A stretch of DNA of 64,000 nucleotides from Synoicihabitans lomoniglobus (GTDB lineage: Bacteria > Verrucomicrobiota > Verrucomicrobiia > Opitutales > Opitutaceae). The stretch is from assembly GCF_029023725.1 (NCBI RefSeq), contig NZ_CP119075.1:3281501-3345500 (forward strand), in the 5' to 3' direction. The notes beneath the pieces are model-generated. The model was not told the origin of the DNA. It ran no database searches and saw nothing but the letters and a program-made list of their open reading frames with translations. Numbering within the stretch: position 1 is the first letter of the stretch; the number at the start of each line of letters is the position of its first letter. Positions 16,517-24,071 of the stretch are shown in pieces. A program made the translations under genes and the position numbers.

Positions 16517-18615
16517 TACCGTCCTCCTCCACCGCATCCCCCTGGGCTCAACAAAACCACCGGGTCCTATTGGTCGACGATACCCCCAGCATTCATGAGG
16601 ATTTTCGCAAGATTCTGATGACCGCCACCGAGTCGACTGATTTCTCCGACCTGGAGAATGCCGTGCTCGGGGCCGCCGACGAGCCCGCCGCCCCGCCGCC
16701 GGATACGTTCGAACTGGCGCACGCTTACCAGGGCGAAGAGGCCCTGCAGATGGTTCAAAACAGCTTGGACACCGACCATCCGTTTGCGGTGGCGTTCGTC
16801 GACATGCGCATGCCGCCGGGATGGGATGGCCTCGAAACGTCGAAACGGCTGCGGGAATGTGATCCCCGTATTCAGATCATAATTTGCACCGCCTACTCGG
16901 ATCACACCTGGACCCGCATCACAGAGGTGCTGCGGCCGGCGGACAACGTGCTGATTCTCAAAAAGCCGTTCGACAATATCGAGGCCCTGCAGCTTGCCCA
17001 CACTTTGTCGACCAAGTGGTCGCTTCAACGCCAGGTCGAAACTCGTCTCGACAACCTGAATACGCTGGCCCGCTCCCGGGGTGATGCCCTCGCCGCCGCG
17101 GAACAACGCTTCTCGGCCGCATTTTTCGGCGGTGCCCGGGCCTACGTCATCGTCAGCCTGCCTGACGGAAAAGTCATCCAGACCAATCCGGCGTTCAACC
17201 GTTTGATGGGGCTCACCTCGCCTCCCGCCGATCAGAAGATCGAGGAAGTCCTCGGTTGGCACAGCGGTGACAAGATCCAGGCCGCCTTGACTCAACTCAG
17301 TGCCGGACACACGCCCGACGACTTTGACATCGCCCTGCCCTCCGGAGCCGGGGAAAGACGCTATCTCCGACTTTCCGGGTCGCCTTTCATCGAAGCCGGC
17401 CTCGCCCGCTGCCTGTTCAGCATCGCCGATATCAGCGAGTCGCGTAAGCTCGAACAACAACTCCATCGCTCCCAGAAAATGGAGGCCATGGGCTCTTTGG
17501 CCGCCGGTATCGCCCACGACTTCAACAACGTGCTCACCGTGATTTCCGGCTTCACCTCCGTCGTGCAACTCGACGAGCAGCTCAGCCCGACCATTCGCGG
17601 TCAGCTGGACCATGTGGTCAACGCCGCCGAACGCGCCGCCAATCTCACCCGTCAACTCTTGGTCTTCAGCCGCCGCAAGACCGGCGATGTGACGGAGTTC
17701 GACCCCGCCGCCACCGCCCTCGGCATGAAGTCCATGCTCAACCGACTCATCAACGAGTCCATCCAGCTCAATTGGCACTGCCCGGTCGGCACCTGCACGA
17801 TCATCGCCGACGAATCCGGGTTCGAACAGGTCGTGATGAACCTCATCGTAAACGCCCGCGACGCCGTGATCGAAAACGGCTCGATTAAAATCGAAATCGA
17901 ACCCGTCGAGGTGCAATCCGCACCGCGGAACAAAATGGCCGAGCCCCATCAATCCGGAACCTACGTGCGCTTGAAAGTAGCCGACACCGGTTGCGGCATG
18001 TCGCCCGAAGTCATCAGTCGGATATTCGAACCCTTTTACACCAACAAAGCTCCCGACCAAGGCACGGGACTCGGTCTGGCCACGGTCTACGGCATCGTCA
18101 AACGCAGCCACGGCTGGGTCAACGTCACCAGCGAACCCGACCAGGGCGCGACCTTCGAAGTCTACTTCCCCATGGCTGGCACCAACGTGGTCGACTCCTC
18201 CGCCCCCTTGGTCCCATTGACCGAAGTCCATGACCGCAATCTACGTTTTCTCGTGGTCGAGGACGATCCCGTCGTGCTCGACCTTCTCAAATTCATGCTC
18301 GGGCATCACCGCTTCGAACTCTGTCTGGCCACCGACAGCCCCTCTGCGCTTCGGCAATGGCAGGAACAACAAGGCCGGTTCGACGTGCTCCTCACCGACC
18401 TCGTGCTCCCCGGCGGCATGAACGGTCGGGATCTCGCGGAAACCCTGCGAAAAGATGATCCGAACATCGCGGTGGTGATTGCGAGCGGCTACGACGACAA
18501 CACCGTGCCCTCACTCGCTTTACCCGTGGGTCCGGACCCCATCTTCATCGCCAAGCCCTACAATTCCGCCAGCTTGTTGGTCGCCATCGAAAGCGCCGTC
18601 GCCGCCAACGCGTAA
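16513..18615 (+). CDS. Hybrid signalling protein: receiver - PAS - histidine kinase - receiver, cassette 2
   Basis: 700 residues. The N-terminal receiver (VLLVDDTPSIHEDFRKIL) has Asp97 in VAFVDMRMPPGWDG and Lys in ILKKPFD. It shows the same kind of acidic insertion as its paralogue (about residues 37-66). A PAS-like domain follows (about 200-310). The kinase core has His335 in MGSLAAGIAHDFNN, N-box (VMNLIVNARDAV), DTGCGM and GTGLGL. The C-terminal receiver has LVVEDDPVVLDLL and an acceptor Asp in VLLTDLVLPGGMNG. No effector domain is present. It is the last gene of the cassette and is followed by about 150 non-coding bases. Confidence 0.88.
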   Translation: MIPSSSTASPWAQQNHRVLLVDDTPSIHEDFRKILMTATESTDFSDLENAVLGAADEPAAPPPDTFELAHAYQGEEALQMVQNSLDTDHPFAVAFVDMRMPPGWDGLETSKRLRECDPRIQIIICTAYSDHTWTRITEVLRPADNVLILKKPFDNIEALQLAHTLSTKWSLQRQVETRLDNLNTLARSRGDALAAAEQRFSAAFFGGARAYVIVSLPDGKVIQTNPAFNRLMGLTSPPADQKIEEVLGWHSGDKIQAALTQLSAGHTPDDFDIALPSGAGERRYLRLSGSPFIEAGLARCLFSIADISESRKLEQQLHRSQKMEAMGSLAAGIAHDFNNVLTVISGFTSVVQLDEQLSPTIRGQLDHVVNAAERAANLTRQLLVFSRRKTGDVTEFDPAATALGMKSMLNRLINESIQLNWHCPVGTCTIIADESGFEQVVMNLIVNARDAVIENGSIKIEIEPVEVQSAPRNKMAEPHQSGTYVRLKVADTGCGMSPEVISRIFEPFYTNKAPDQGTGLGLATVYGIVKRSHGWVNVTSEPDQGATFEVYFPMAGTNVVDSSAPLVPLTEVHDRNLRFLVVEDDPVVLDLLKFMLGHHRFELCLATDSPSALRQWQEQQGRFDVLLTDLVLPGGMNGRDLAETLRKDDPNIAVVIASGYDDNTVPSLALPVGPDPIFIAKPYNSASLLVAIESAVAANA

Positions 18616-18768
18616 CGGGGCGTGCAGCCAGAAAAATCCGCCGGAATTTGCCCGCAGGATACGTTTCTCGGGCATCCTTGAAACAGGGTCGACTCCGGCC
18701 CGCAGCCAGCCGTAGCCGCATGGATTGCATTGTGTTCCTCGGAGGGTCACTGCTCAGTCGATCCGACC

Positions 18769-19890
18769 ATGCCCGCCGACAAGACCCACCAACGCGCCGC
18801 CCAGATCCTTGAACGCACCGGCCCCGACCTTCCGGCCGATGCCGTCATGCGCGAGATGTTCTCGACGTGGAAACGAGGCACTCCGGCCGAAAAACGCGCC
18901 GTCGCCCGCGCCGTCTTCGCCCACTCCCGCTGGCAGGGGTGGCTCGATGCCGACGACCCGATGATCAAACAAATCGCCGCCGCCCTCACTCACCAGCGGC
19001 AGTTCGATCAGGACCCCGAAAGCTACCGCACCGACGATCTCGCCGCCCACGCCGTGCCCGCCTGGGTCCATGACCAGATCGACTTCACTCCGGCCGAACT
19101 TCGCGCGCTGCAAACCGAACCCGTCCTGTGGATCCGCGCCCGCTCCAACCACACGCTCGACACCGCCAAGACGCTCAAACCCAGCGAACCCGCCCCCGCG
19201 CCGGCCGATACCACTGGCTTCCGCTACCTCGGCACCGACGACCTCTACCGCACCCCGGGCTTCAAAAAAGGTCACTTCGAAATCCAGGACCTCGGTTCCC
19301 AACTCATCGGCCACGCCTGCGCCCCGCAACCCGGCGAGACCTGGTGGGACACCTGCTGCGGCGAAGGCGGCAAGACGCTGCACCTCGCCGATCTCATGCA
19401 GGGCAAGGGACTCATCTGGGCCAGCGACCGCTCCAACCGTCGCCTCGCCCGCCTCAAACAACGCACCGCCCGCGCGGAGGTGTTCAACTACCGCGCGATC
19501 AACTGGAACGGCGGAGAGTATCCGCCCACCAAGACCAAGTTCGACGGCATCCTCATCGACGCCCCCTGCAGCGGGGTCGGCACCTGGCGCCGCAACCCCC
19601 ACGCTCGTTGGACCACGTCGCTCACCGACGTGCATGAACTCGCCGTCATCCAACGCCAGCTGCTCACCAACGTCGCCAACTCGCTCAAGCCCGGTGGCCG
19701 TCTCATTTACGCCGTCTGCACCACCACCCGCAGCGAAACCACCGCCGTCGCCGACGCCTTCACCACCGCCCACCCCGAGTTGGAACCCCTCTCCCTCCTC
19801 GACCGCGGCCCCCAAGTCTTCCTGAAACCCGCCGAATGGAACGCCAACGGCATGTTCCTCGCCGGCTGGAAACGAGCCTCCAACCAATGA
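18769..19890 (+). CDS. RsmB/NOP-family SAM-dependent rRNA cytosine-C5 methyltransferase-like protein
   Basis: 373 residues. It starts at the ATG at 18769 (MPADKTHQRAAQILERT); an in-frame TTG 39 bases upstream is a weaker choice. The N-terminal half is a helical NusB/RsmB-like domain. The catalytic half opens with EIQDLGSQLIG, has the SAM loop DTCCGEGGKTLHLA, motif IV DAPCSGVGTWRRNP and motif VI YAVCTTTRSET. Both cysteines used by NOP2/Sun enzymes (the PC and TC positions) are present. It should methylate cytosine in rRNA or tRNA; the exact site cannot be read from the sequence. It stands alone in the cytosolic gene block after the signalling island. Confidence 0.85.
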   Translation: MPADKTHQRAAQILERTGPDLPADAVMREMFSTWKRGTPAEKRAVARAVFAHSRWQGWLDADDPMIKQIAAALTHQRQFDQDPESYRTDDLAAHAVPAWVHDQIDFTPAELRALQTEPVLWIRARSNHTLDTAKTLKPSEPAPAPADTTGFRYLGTDDLYRTPGFKKGHFEIQDLGSQLIGHACAPQPGETWWDTCCGEGGKTLHLADLMQGKGLIWASDRSNRRLARLKQRTARAEVFNYRAINWNGGEYPPTKTKFDGILIDAPCSGVGTWRRNPHARWTTSLTDVHELAVIQRQLLTNVANSLKPGGRLIYAVCTTTRSETTAVADAFTTAHPELEPLSLLDRGPQVFLKPAEWNANGMFLAGWKRASNQ

Positions 19891-20008
19891 TGGATCACAG
19901 GAAGAAATCGCGAAAAACTGAGACCCCGACCGCAATCATTTCCGCCCAAGGATACCGGAAAATCGAAATGAACAGCGCCGGATAGGATGCCTCGCTTTCG
20001 TCCTTTTC

Positions 20009-20063
20009 GGTTAAAAATCGCAGGCTGACGGCTCTGTTGACCTCTGTTCCCTCCTGTAAAAAA
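20009..20063 (+). repeat. Solo intergenic repeat (CAGGCTGACGGC box plus CTCCTGTAAAAA arm)
   Basis: This has two parts. Bases 20009-20032 (GGTTAAAAATCGCAGGCTGA...) recur at 20986-21009 with two mismatches in 24. Bases 20032-20063 carry CTCTGTT...CTCCTGTAAAAAA, a single copy of the arm found as inverted pairs at 20901/21010 and 61672/62113. The arm ends about ten bases before the methyltransferase start, in the same orientation as the arms before 21153 and 62158. Confidence 0.7.
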
Positions 20064-20073
20064 TCCCGCCGCT

Positions 20074-20856
20074 TTGCCTTCTTCTCGTCCTGCCAAGATT
20101 TCTCCGCGCCATGTGCGGGCCGATTTCAACGACCTGCGCGCAGTCGTCCACTACACCCGCGCCGCGCACAAGCTGGGACTGTGGCATTCCGAGCAGGCCG
20201 TATTCGCCGAACACCTACCGCAACGAAAGACCGCGCGCGTCCTCGAAGCGGGCTGCGGCGCCGGCCGTGTTTCGCTCGGCCTGTGGGAGCTCGGCTACCA
20301 GCGTATCCATGCCTTCGATTTCGCCGAGGAACTCTGTGCCATGGCCCAATCCCTCTTCATCGAACGCGAAGTCGGCGAGGCCATCACGCTCTTTCACGCC
20401 GATGCTCGCAAAGTCGCCTCACATCCGGCGATTGGCGATACCCGCTTCGATGCGGCGCTCTTCATGTTCAACGGGCTCATGCAAATCCCCCGCCGCCGCA
20501 ACCGCCGCGCCGCCCTGCGTTCGCTCCGGGCGGTCTGCCGCGACGGCGCTCCGTTGATCTTCACCACCCATGATCGGGAGCACTCGCCCAACGAACGCAA
20601 AGGCTGGTGGCGCGAGGCCAAACTCTGGGCCGCCAACCTACAGGATCCGATGCTGATCGAGTTCGGCGATCGCTACTTCGAAGACGACGTGGGCCGCACC
20701 TTCATGCACCTGCCCGATCGCGAGGAAATTTTGGATGATCTCAAGGCGACCGGCTGGACGCACCATTGGGATGAGATGCGCCGCAAGATCGCCAAGGAAC
20801 CCCGTGCCGTGAAGGACTTCTCCGATGAATGCCGCTTCTGGGTGGCGAAAGCGTAG
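20074..20856 (+). CDS. Class I SAM-dependent methyltransferase
   Basis: 260 residues. The SAM-binding motif I is VLEAGCGAGRVSLGLWELG, followed by an acidic strand end (HAFDFAEELC), FHADARKV and FDAALFMFNG, the usual class I order. The C-terminal half (DDVGRTFMHLPDREEILDDL, GWTHHWDEMR) matches the lid region of small-molecule methyltransferases. The substrate is unknown. The start is uncertain: a TTG at 20074 gives the longest product, while a GTG at 20113 also keeps the domain intact. A repeat element lies directly upstream. Confidence 0.75.
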   Translation: MPSSRPAKISPRHVRADFNDLRAVVHYTRAAHKLGLWHSEQAVFAEHLPQRKTARVLEAGCGAGRVSLGLWELGYQRIHAFDFAEELCAMAQSLFIEREVGEAITLFHADARKVASHPAIGDTRFDAALFMFNGLMQIPRRRNRRAALRSLRAVCRDGAPLIFTTHDREHSPNERKGWWREAKLWAANLQDPMLIEFGDRYFEDDVGRTFMHLPDREEILDDLKATGWTHHWDEMRRKIAKEPRAVKDFSDECRFWVAKA

Positions 20857-20900
20857 GTTTCTTAGAAGCAAACAGAGAACCGAGCCACGCGGATGAAGTT

Positions 20901-21039
20901 TTTTTACAGAAGGCAACGAAGAGAACGAAGCCAGAAAACAAGAGAGTCCGTCCTACAAGATCGGTGTTTATCTGTGTCCATCTGTGGTTAAAAACAGCAG
21001 GCTGACGGCCTTCGTTCTCTTCGTTACCTTATGTAAAAA
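20901..21039. repeat. Empty inverted-repeat element of the GxxExxY-flank family
   Basis: Left arm 20901-20930 starts TTTTTACAGAAGGCAACG. Right arm 21010-21039 is its reverse complement with two mismatches in 30. The 79-base centre has no gene; it contains a 'TCTGTGTCCATCTGTGG' phrase and a second copy of the CAGGCTGACGGC box. The arms resemble the 30-base arms around the GxxExxY gene at 61709. Confidence 0.75.
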
Positions 21040-21152
21040 TGCCATGGAATCCGGCTTCGCCCCGACGCTGTCCCGCCGCTGGCGACGCTTTGCCCGCAGC
21101 GATCCACGGTTCGGTTTTCCTTTTTTCGGTTTTTCGTGTCTCTTGGCGGCTC

Positions 21153-21635
21153 ATGATCCACCGCCTCCTTCTCCTAAATACCGTGCTAGCCATCGGGCTG
21201 ACGGCGGCCGAATACCCTAAAATGGGGCCGGATATCTACGACACCACCGCCGACGCTCAGGTCGACATAGCCGCCGCCCTCACCACGGCCCGCGCCGAGG
21301 GCAAACACGTCATGCTCGATTTTGGGGCCAACTGGTGCGTGTGGTGTCACCGGTTGCACCAACTCTTTACGAAGGACGACACCGTCGCCACTGCCCTCGA
21401 TCAGAACTTCGTCGTCGTCATGGTCGATGTGAACAAACGCAACGGCCCCGCCCGCAACGCGGCCACCGTCGCCCGCTACAACGATCCCACGCAACACGGA
21501 TTGCCGGTGCTCGTGGTCCTCGATGCTGATGGGAAAATACTCACCACCCAGGAAACCGGCGCCCTGGAAGCAGGCCCGGCCCACGATCCCACCAAGGTCA
21601 TGGCGTTTCTCCGTCAATGGGGTCCGGGGCGTTAA
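21153..21635 (+). CDS. Exported thioredoxin-like protein
   Basis: 160 residues with a short signal peptide (MIHRLLLLNTVLAIGLTAAE). The fold follows: HVMLDFGANWCVWCHRLHQLF with a WCVWC redox motif, then VATALDQNFVVVMVDVN, and the cis-Pro region GLPVLVVLDADGKIL. This is the thioredoxin_7/DsbD-gamma-like type, which reduces or isomerises disulfides in the periplasm. The ATG at 21153 is preferred because it places the signal peptide at the N-terminus. It lies upstream of the HemX/CcsA-like gene, where a thiol protein for cytochrome maturation would fit, but that link is an inference. Confidence 0.8.
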   Translation: MIHRLLLLNTVLAIGLTAAEYPKMGPDIYDTTADAQVDIAAALTTARAEGKHVMLDFGANWCVWCHRLHQLFTKDDTVATALDQNFVVVMVDVNKRNGPARNAATVARYNDPTQHGLPVLVVLDADGKILTTQETGALEAGPAHDPTKVMAFLRQWGPGR

Positions 21636-21704
21636 GATAACCGGATTTTAGGATTTAGAAGTTACGCTCCCCGGACTTCGCTCTTCGGCTCTTTCCCGCA
21701 AACC

Positions 21705-22550
21705 ATGCAATTTGACGACCGCACCTGGCTTTGGATCGCCGCCGCCTGCTACCTGATCGGGTTCGCGGCCGGCACCCTTGCGCTCCTCCAAGAGCGCAAG
21801 CATTCGCGCGCGTTCATGTATGTGATCGTGTCCGCCGGTTTCACGTTGCAGACGTTCGGGCTGTATCTGCGGGGTTTGGAGGTTAAGGGCTGCCCGCTCG
21901 GCAATACGTTCGAGTTGTTTCAATTCACCGCGTGGTCCGCCACGGCGCTCTACCTGATCGTCGGGGCCACCTTTCGTTTGAGTCTGCTGGGATACTTCAC
22001 CGCGCTCATGTCGGCCGCGCTGACCACCCTCTCTCTTGCCATCGGTCCCTGGGACGCCACCCGCCGCGTCAACGTTTTCGGCGATAACCCCTGGATCGAG
22101 TTTCACGCCGCCATCGCATTGTTCAGCTACGGCGTGTTCGCCCTGCTCGCCCTCACTTCGGGCATGTATCTCCTGCGTCATTACAGTCTGAAGCACAAAC
22201 ACCTCAACGGGTTCTTCGCGTTCCTGCCGGCCATTCGCGAACTCGATACCATCAGCCGACGACTACTCGCGGTCGGCGTCAGCCTGCTCGCCGCTTCCCT
22301 GGCCGTCGGCGCGATGTATTGGCTGCCGCACACCGAAACCGTCAACGCCGCCAAGCTCATCACCACCCTCGGCGTGTGGATCGCTTATCTCGTCGCATGG
22401 CTGTTGCGGCGCTCCGACAAATTGTTCGGCAAACGATTGGCGTGGACCTGCATCGTGCTGTTCATCGCGGCCCTCATCTCGATCGCTCCCGTCAATTCCA
22501 GTCGCCACACCCCGGAGGCTCCGGCCCCCCTCCGCACTGTCCAGCCGTGA
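21705..22550 (+). CDS. HemX/CcsA-like integral membrane protein (cytochrome c assembly family)
   Basis: 281 residues with about eight hydrophobic helices, starting WLWIAAACYLIGFAAGTLAL. Conserved features of the cytochrome c assembly family include CPLGNTFELFQFTAWSA and WIEFHAAIALFSYGVFALLAL with the histidine used for haem contact. The Trp-rich WWD loop of true CcsA/CcmC haem handlers is not apparent. Together with its position directly before hemA, this makes a HemX-type role (affecting glutamyl-tRNA reductase level) the better guess. Its stop overlaps the hemA GTG start (GTGA, 22547-22550), so the two are translationally coupled. Confidence 0.75.
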   Translation: MQFDDRTWLWIAAACYLIGFAAGTLALLQERKHSRAFMYVIVSAGFTLQTFGLYLRGLEVKGCPLGNTFELFQFTAWSATALYLIVGATFRLSLLGYFTALMSAALTTLSLAIGPWDATRRVNVFGDNPWIEFHAAIALFSYGVFALLALTSGMYLLRHYSLKHKHLNGFFAFLPAIRELDTISRRLLAVGVSLLAASLAVGAMYWLPHTETVNAAKLITTLGVWIAYLVAWLLRRSDKLFGKRLAWTCIVLFIAALISIAPVNSSRHTPEAPAPLRTVQP

Positions 22551-23593
22551 ACACGCCGGGACCGATGCTATTCGTCGTGGGGGCCAATCACCACACGACG
22601 CCCCTGGAATGGCGCGAAAAACTCGCGCTCGGACCAGACATTCTGCCGACCTTCCGTCAGACCATCAGCCGACTGGAAGGGCTGCGCGAGTGCGCGATTC
22701 TCAACACGTGCAACCGGGTTGAAATTTACGGCGTGGCCGAGTCCGCGACCACGATCGACGCGCTGGTGAGCGCCTTTTGCCATCAACAAGGCATCGCCCG
22801 GGCGGACTTCGACCGGGTGCGCGCCACCGCCCGGGCCGATGCGGCCATCCGGCACTTGGTCAAGGTATCATCGGGGCTTGATTCGCAAATGCTCGGGGAG
22901 AACGAAATCTTCGGGCAAGTCAAAGACGCCTACCGCGCCGCGCAGACCGCCCACACCACCGGGCCCGTCCTGAACCGCGTTTTCCAAAAAGCGTTTCAAG
23001 CCGCCAAATACGTGCGCACGCACACCGCCATCAGCGAAGGGCAGATCAGCACGGCCAATGTTTCGGTGGAGTTGGCCCAAACCATTTTTGGCGACCTCGG
23101 GGATGCGCGCGTATTGTTCGTCGGCGCGGGAGAGATCGGTGAAAAAACCGCCCGGGCCTTCCAAAATCGCGGCGCCCGTCATCTCACCGTCGCCAGTCGC
23201 ACGATGGAACGCGCCATGACTCTCGCCACGAGCATGGGCGCCAGCGCCCTCCCGTTTGATCAAGTGGAGGCCCAGTTGGCGGATTTCGACATCGTGGCCT
23301 GCGCCACCGCCGCCCCCGGCGCGATTCTCAGCCATGCCGTCATCAAACGGGCCATGCGCGCCCGCCAAGCCGCCCCGCTGTTTCTCATCGATCTGGCTCT
23401 CCCCCGGGACATCGCCCCCGAGGCGGCCGAAATCGAGAACGTCTATCTCTACAACCTGGATGACCTCGCCAAGATCACCGAAGAGAATCGACTGGCTCGC
23501 GTGGCCGAAGTGGACAAAGCGGAAACCATCGTGCGGGAGCGGACCGAGTCGCTTTGGGAAACCATCGCATTACACGTCCCCGGACGCGAATAG
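22547..23593 (+). CDS. hemA: Glutamyl-tRNA reductase (short form)
   Basis: Reduces glutamyl-tRNA to glutamate-1-semialdehyde, the first step of C5 haem/tetrapyrrole synthesis. 348 residues from a GTG that overlaps the previous stop; an ATG at 22565 is an alternative. The catalytic cysteine lies in CAILNTCNRVEIYG. The tRNA-contact segment SSGLDSQMLGENEIFGQVK and the NADPH-binding VLFVGAGEIGEKTARAF follow, then LFLIDLALPRDIAPE and VYLYNLDDL. The protein stops just after the spinal helix, about 70 residues short of the E. coli enzyme, so the C-terminal dimerisation domain is missing or very reduced. No hemC or hemD follows in the window. Confidence 0.92.
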   Translation: MNTPGPMLFVVGANHHTTPLEWREKLALGPDILPTFRQTISRLEGLRECAILNTCNRVEIYGVAESATTIDALVSAFCHQQGIARADFDRVRATARADAAIRHLVKVSSGLDSQMLGENEIFGQVKDAYRAAQTAHTTGPVLNRVFQKAFQAAKYVRTHTAISEGQISTANVSVELAQTIFGDLGDARVLFVGAGEIGEKTARAFQNRGARHLTVASRTMERAMTLATSMGASALPFDQVEAQLADFDIVACATAAPGAILSHAVIKRAMRARQAAPLFLIDLALPRDIAPEAAEIENVYLYNLDDLAKITEENRLARVAEVDKAETIVRERTESLWETIALHVPGRE

Positions 23594-23737
23594 CGGCCAC
23601 GAGGCCGGCCGACCGCGCTCCAAAATACGTAATTTGATGGTCCGGCCAAGTTTCCGCCTAAAGTTATTCGCCGGACCGTCGTAATAGACAGAACCGGCAT
23701 CGTGGTGGAAGACACGATCGCCTGATCTCTCAAACTC

Positions 23738-23944
23738 ATGAAATACCACCGGCCAAATACGGAGCCCTCCCGTCGCCGTCCCACTCCGGTCTCGTCGCAC
23801 CGATCGACGACGGCACATCCATCCGAGGTGCGCACGGACGTCGTAGCCCGGGCGCGGGCACTTTTGCACGATCCCGGTTACCCCGATATCGCGATCATCG
23901 ACGCGATCGTCGACCACTTGATTCATGGCCCAACGCACTCCTAG
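23738..23944 (+). CDS. Small hypothetical protein
   Basis: 68 residues, ATG start (MKYHRPNTEPSRRR). The N-terminal half is polar and Arg/Pro/Ser/Thr-rich. The second half (VARARALLHDPGYPDIAIID AIVDHL, split here for length) looks like two amphipathic helices joined by a DPGYP turn, which argues for a real small protein. No family is recognised. It ends a few bases before the 44-bp palindrome at 23952. A role as a small regulator is possible but unsupported. Confidence 0.45.
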   Translation: MKYHRPNTEPSRRRPTPVSSHRSTTAHPSEVRTDVVARARALLHDPGYPDIAIIDAIVDHLIHGPTHS

Positions 23945-23951
23945 GGTGCGC

Positions 23952-23995
23952 TTGAGACTGGCGAGAGCTCAGCGCTGAGCTCTCGCCAGTCTCAA
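23952..23995. repeat. Perfect 44-bp palindrome
   Basis: Each 22-base half begins or ends with TTGAGACTGGCGAG and meets at ...CAGC|GCTG... with no loop base. The outer bases continue GCG/CGC after one mismatch. It lies between the small gene ending at 23944 and the sigma-54 regulator at 24072. As RNA it could act as a bidirectional terminator, but no T-run follows on either side. Confidence 0.85.
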
Positions 23996-24032
23996 ACGCC
24001 CCCGGAGGCAGCACGTGGTGGGATTTTTCGCT

Positions 24033-24049
24033 ATCCCCGCAACGGGGAT
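24033..24049. repeat. Short inverted repeat upstream of the sigma-54 regulator
   Basis: ATCCCCG-CAA-CGGGGAT, seven-base arms with a three-base loop, 23 bases before the ATG of the response regulator. It could be an operator or a hairpin in the leader that affects translation. The role is not shown. Confidence 0.4.
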
Positions 24050-24071
24050 GGGGTTATGGTGCATTTCCCGT

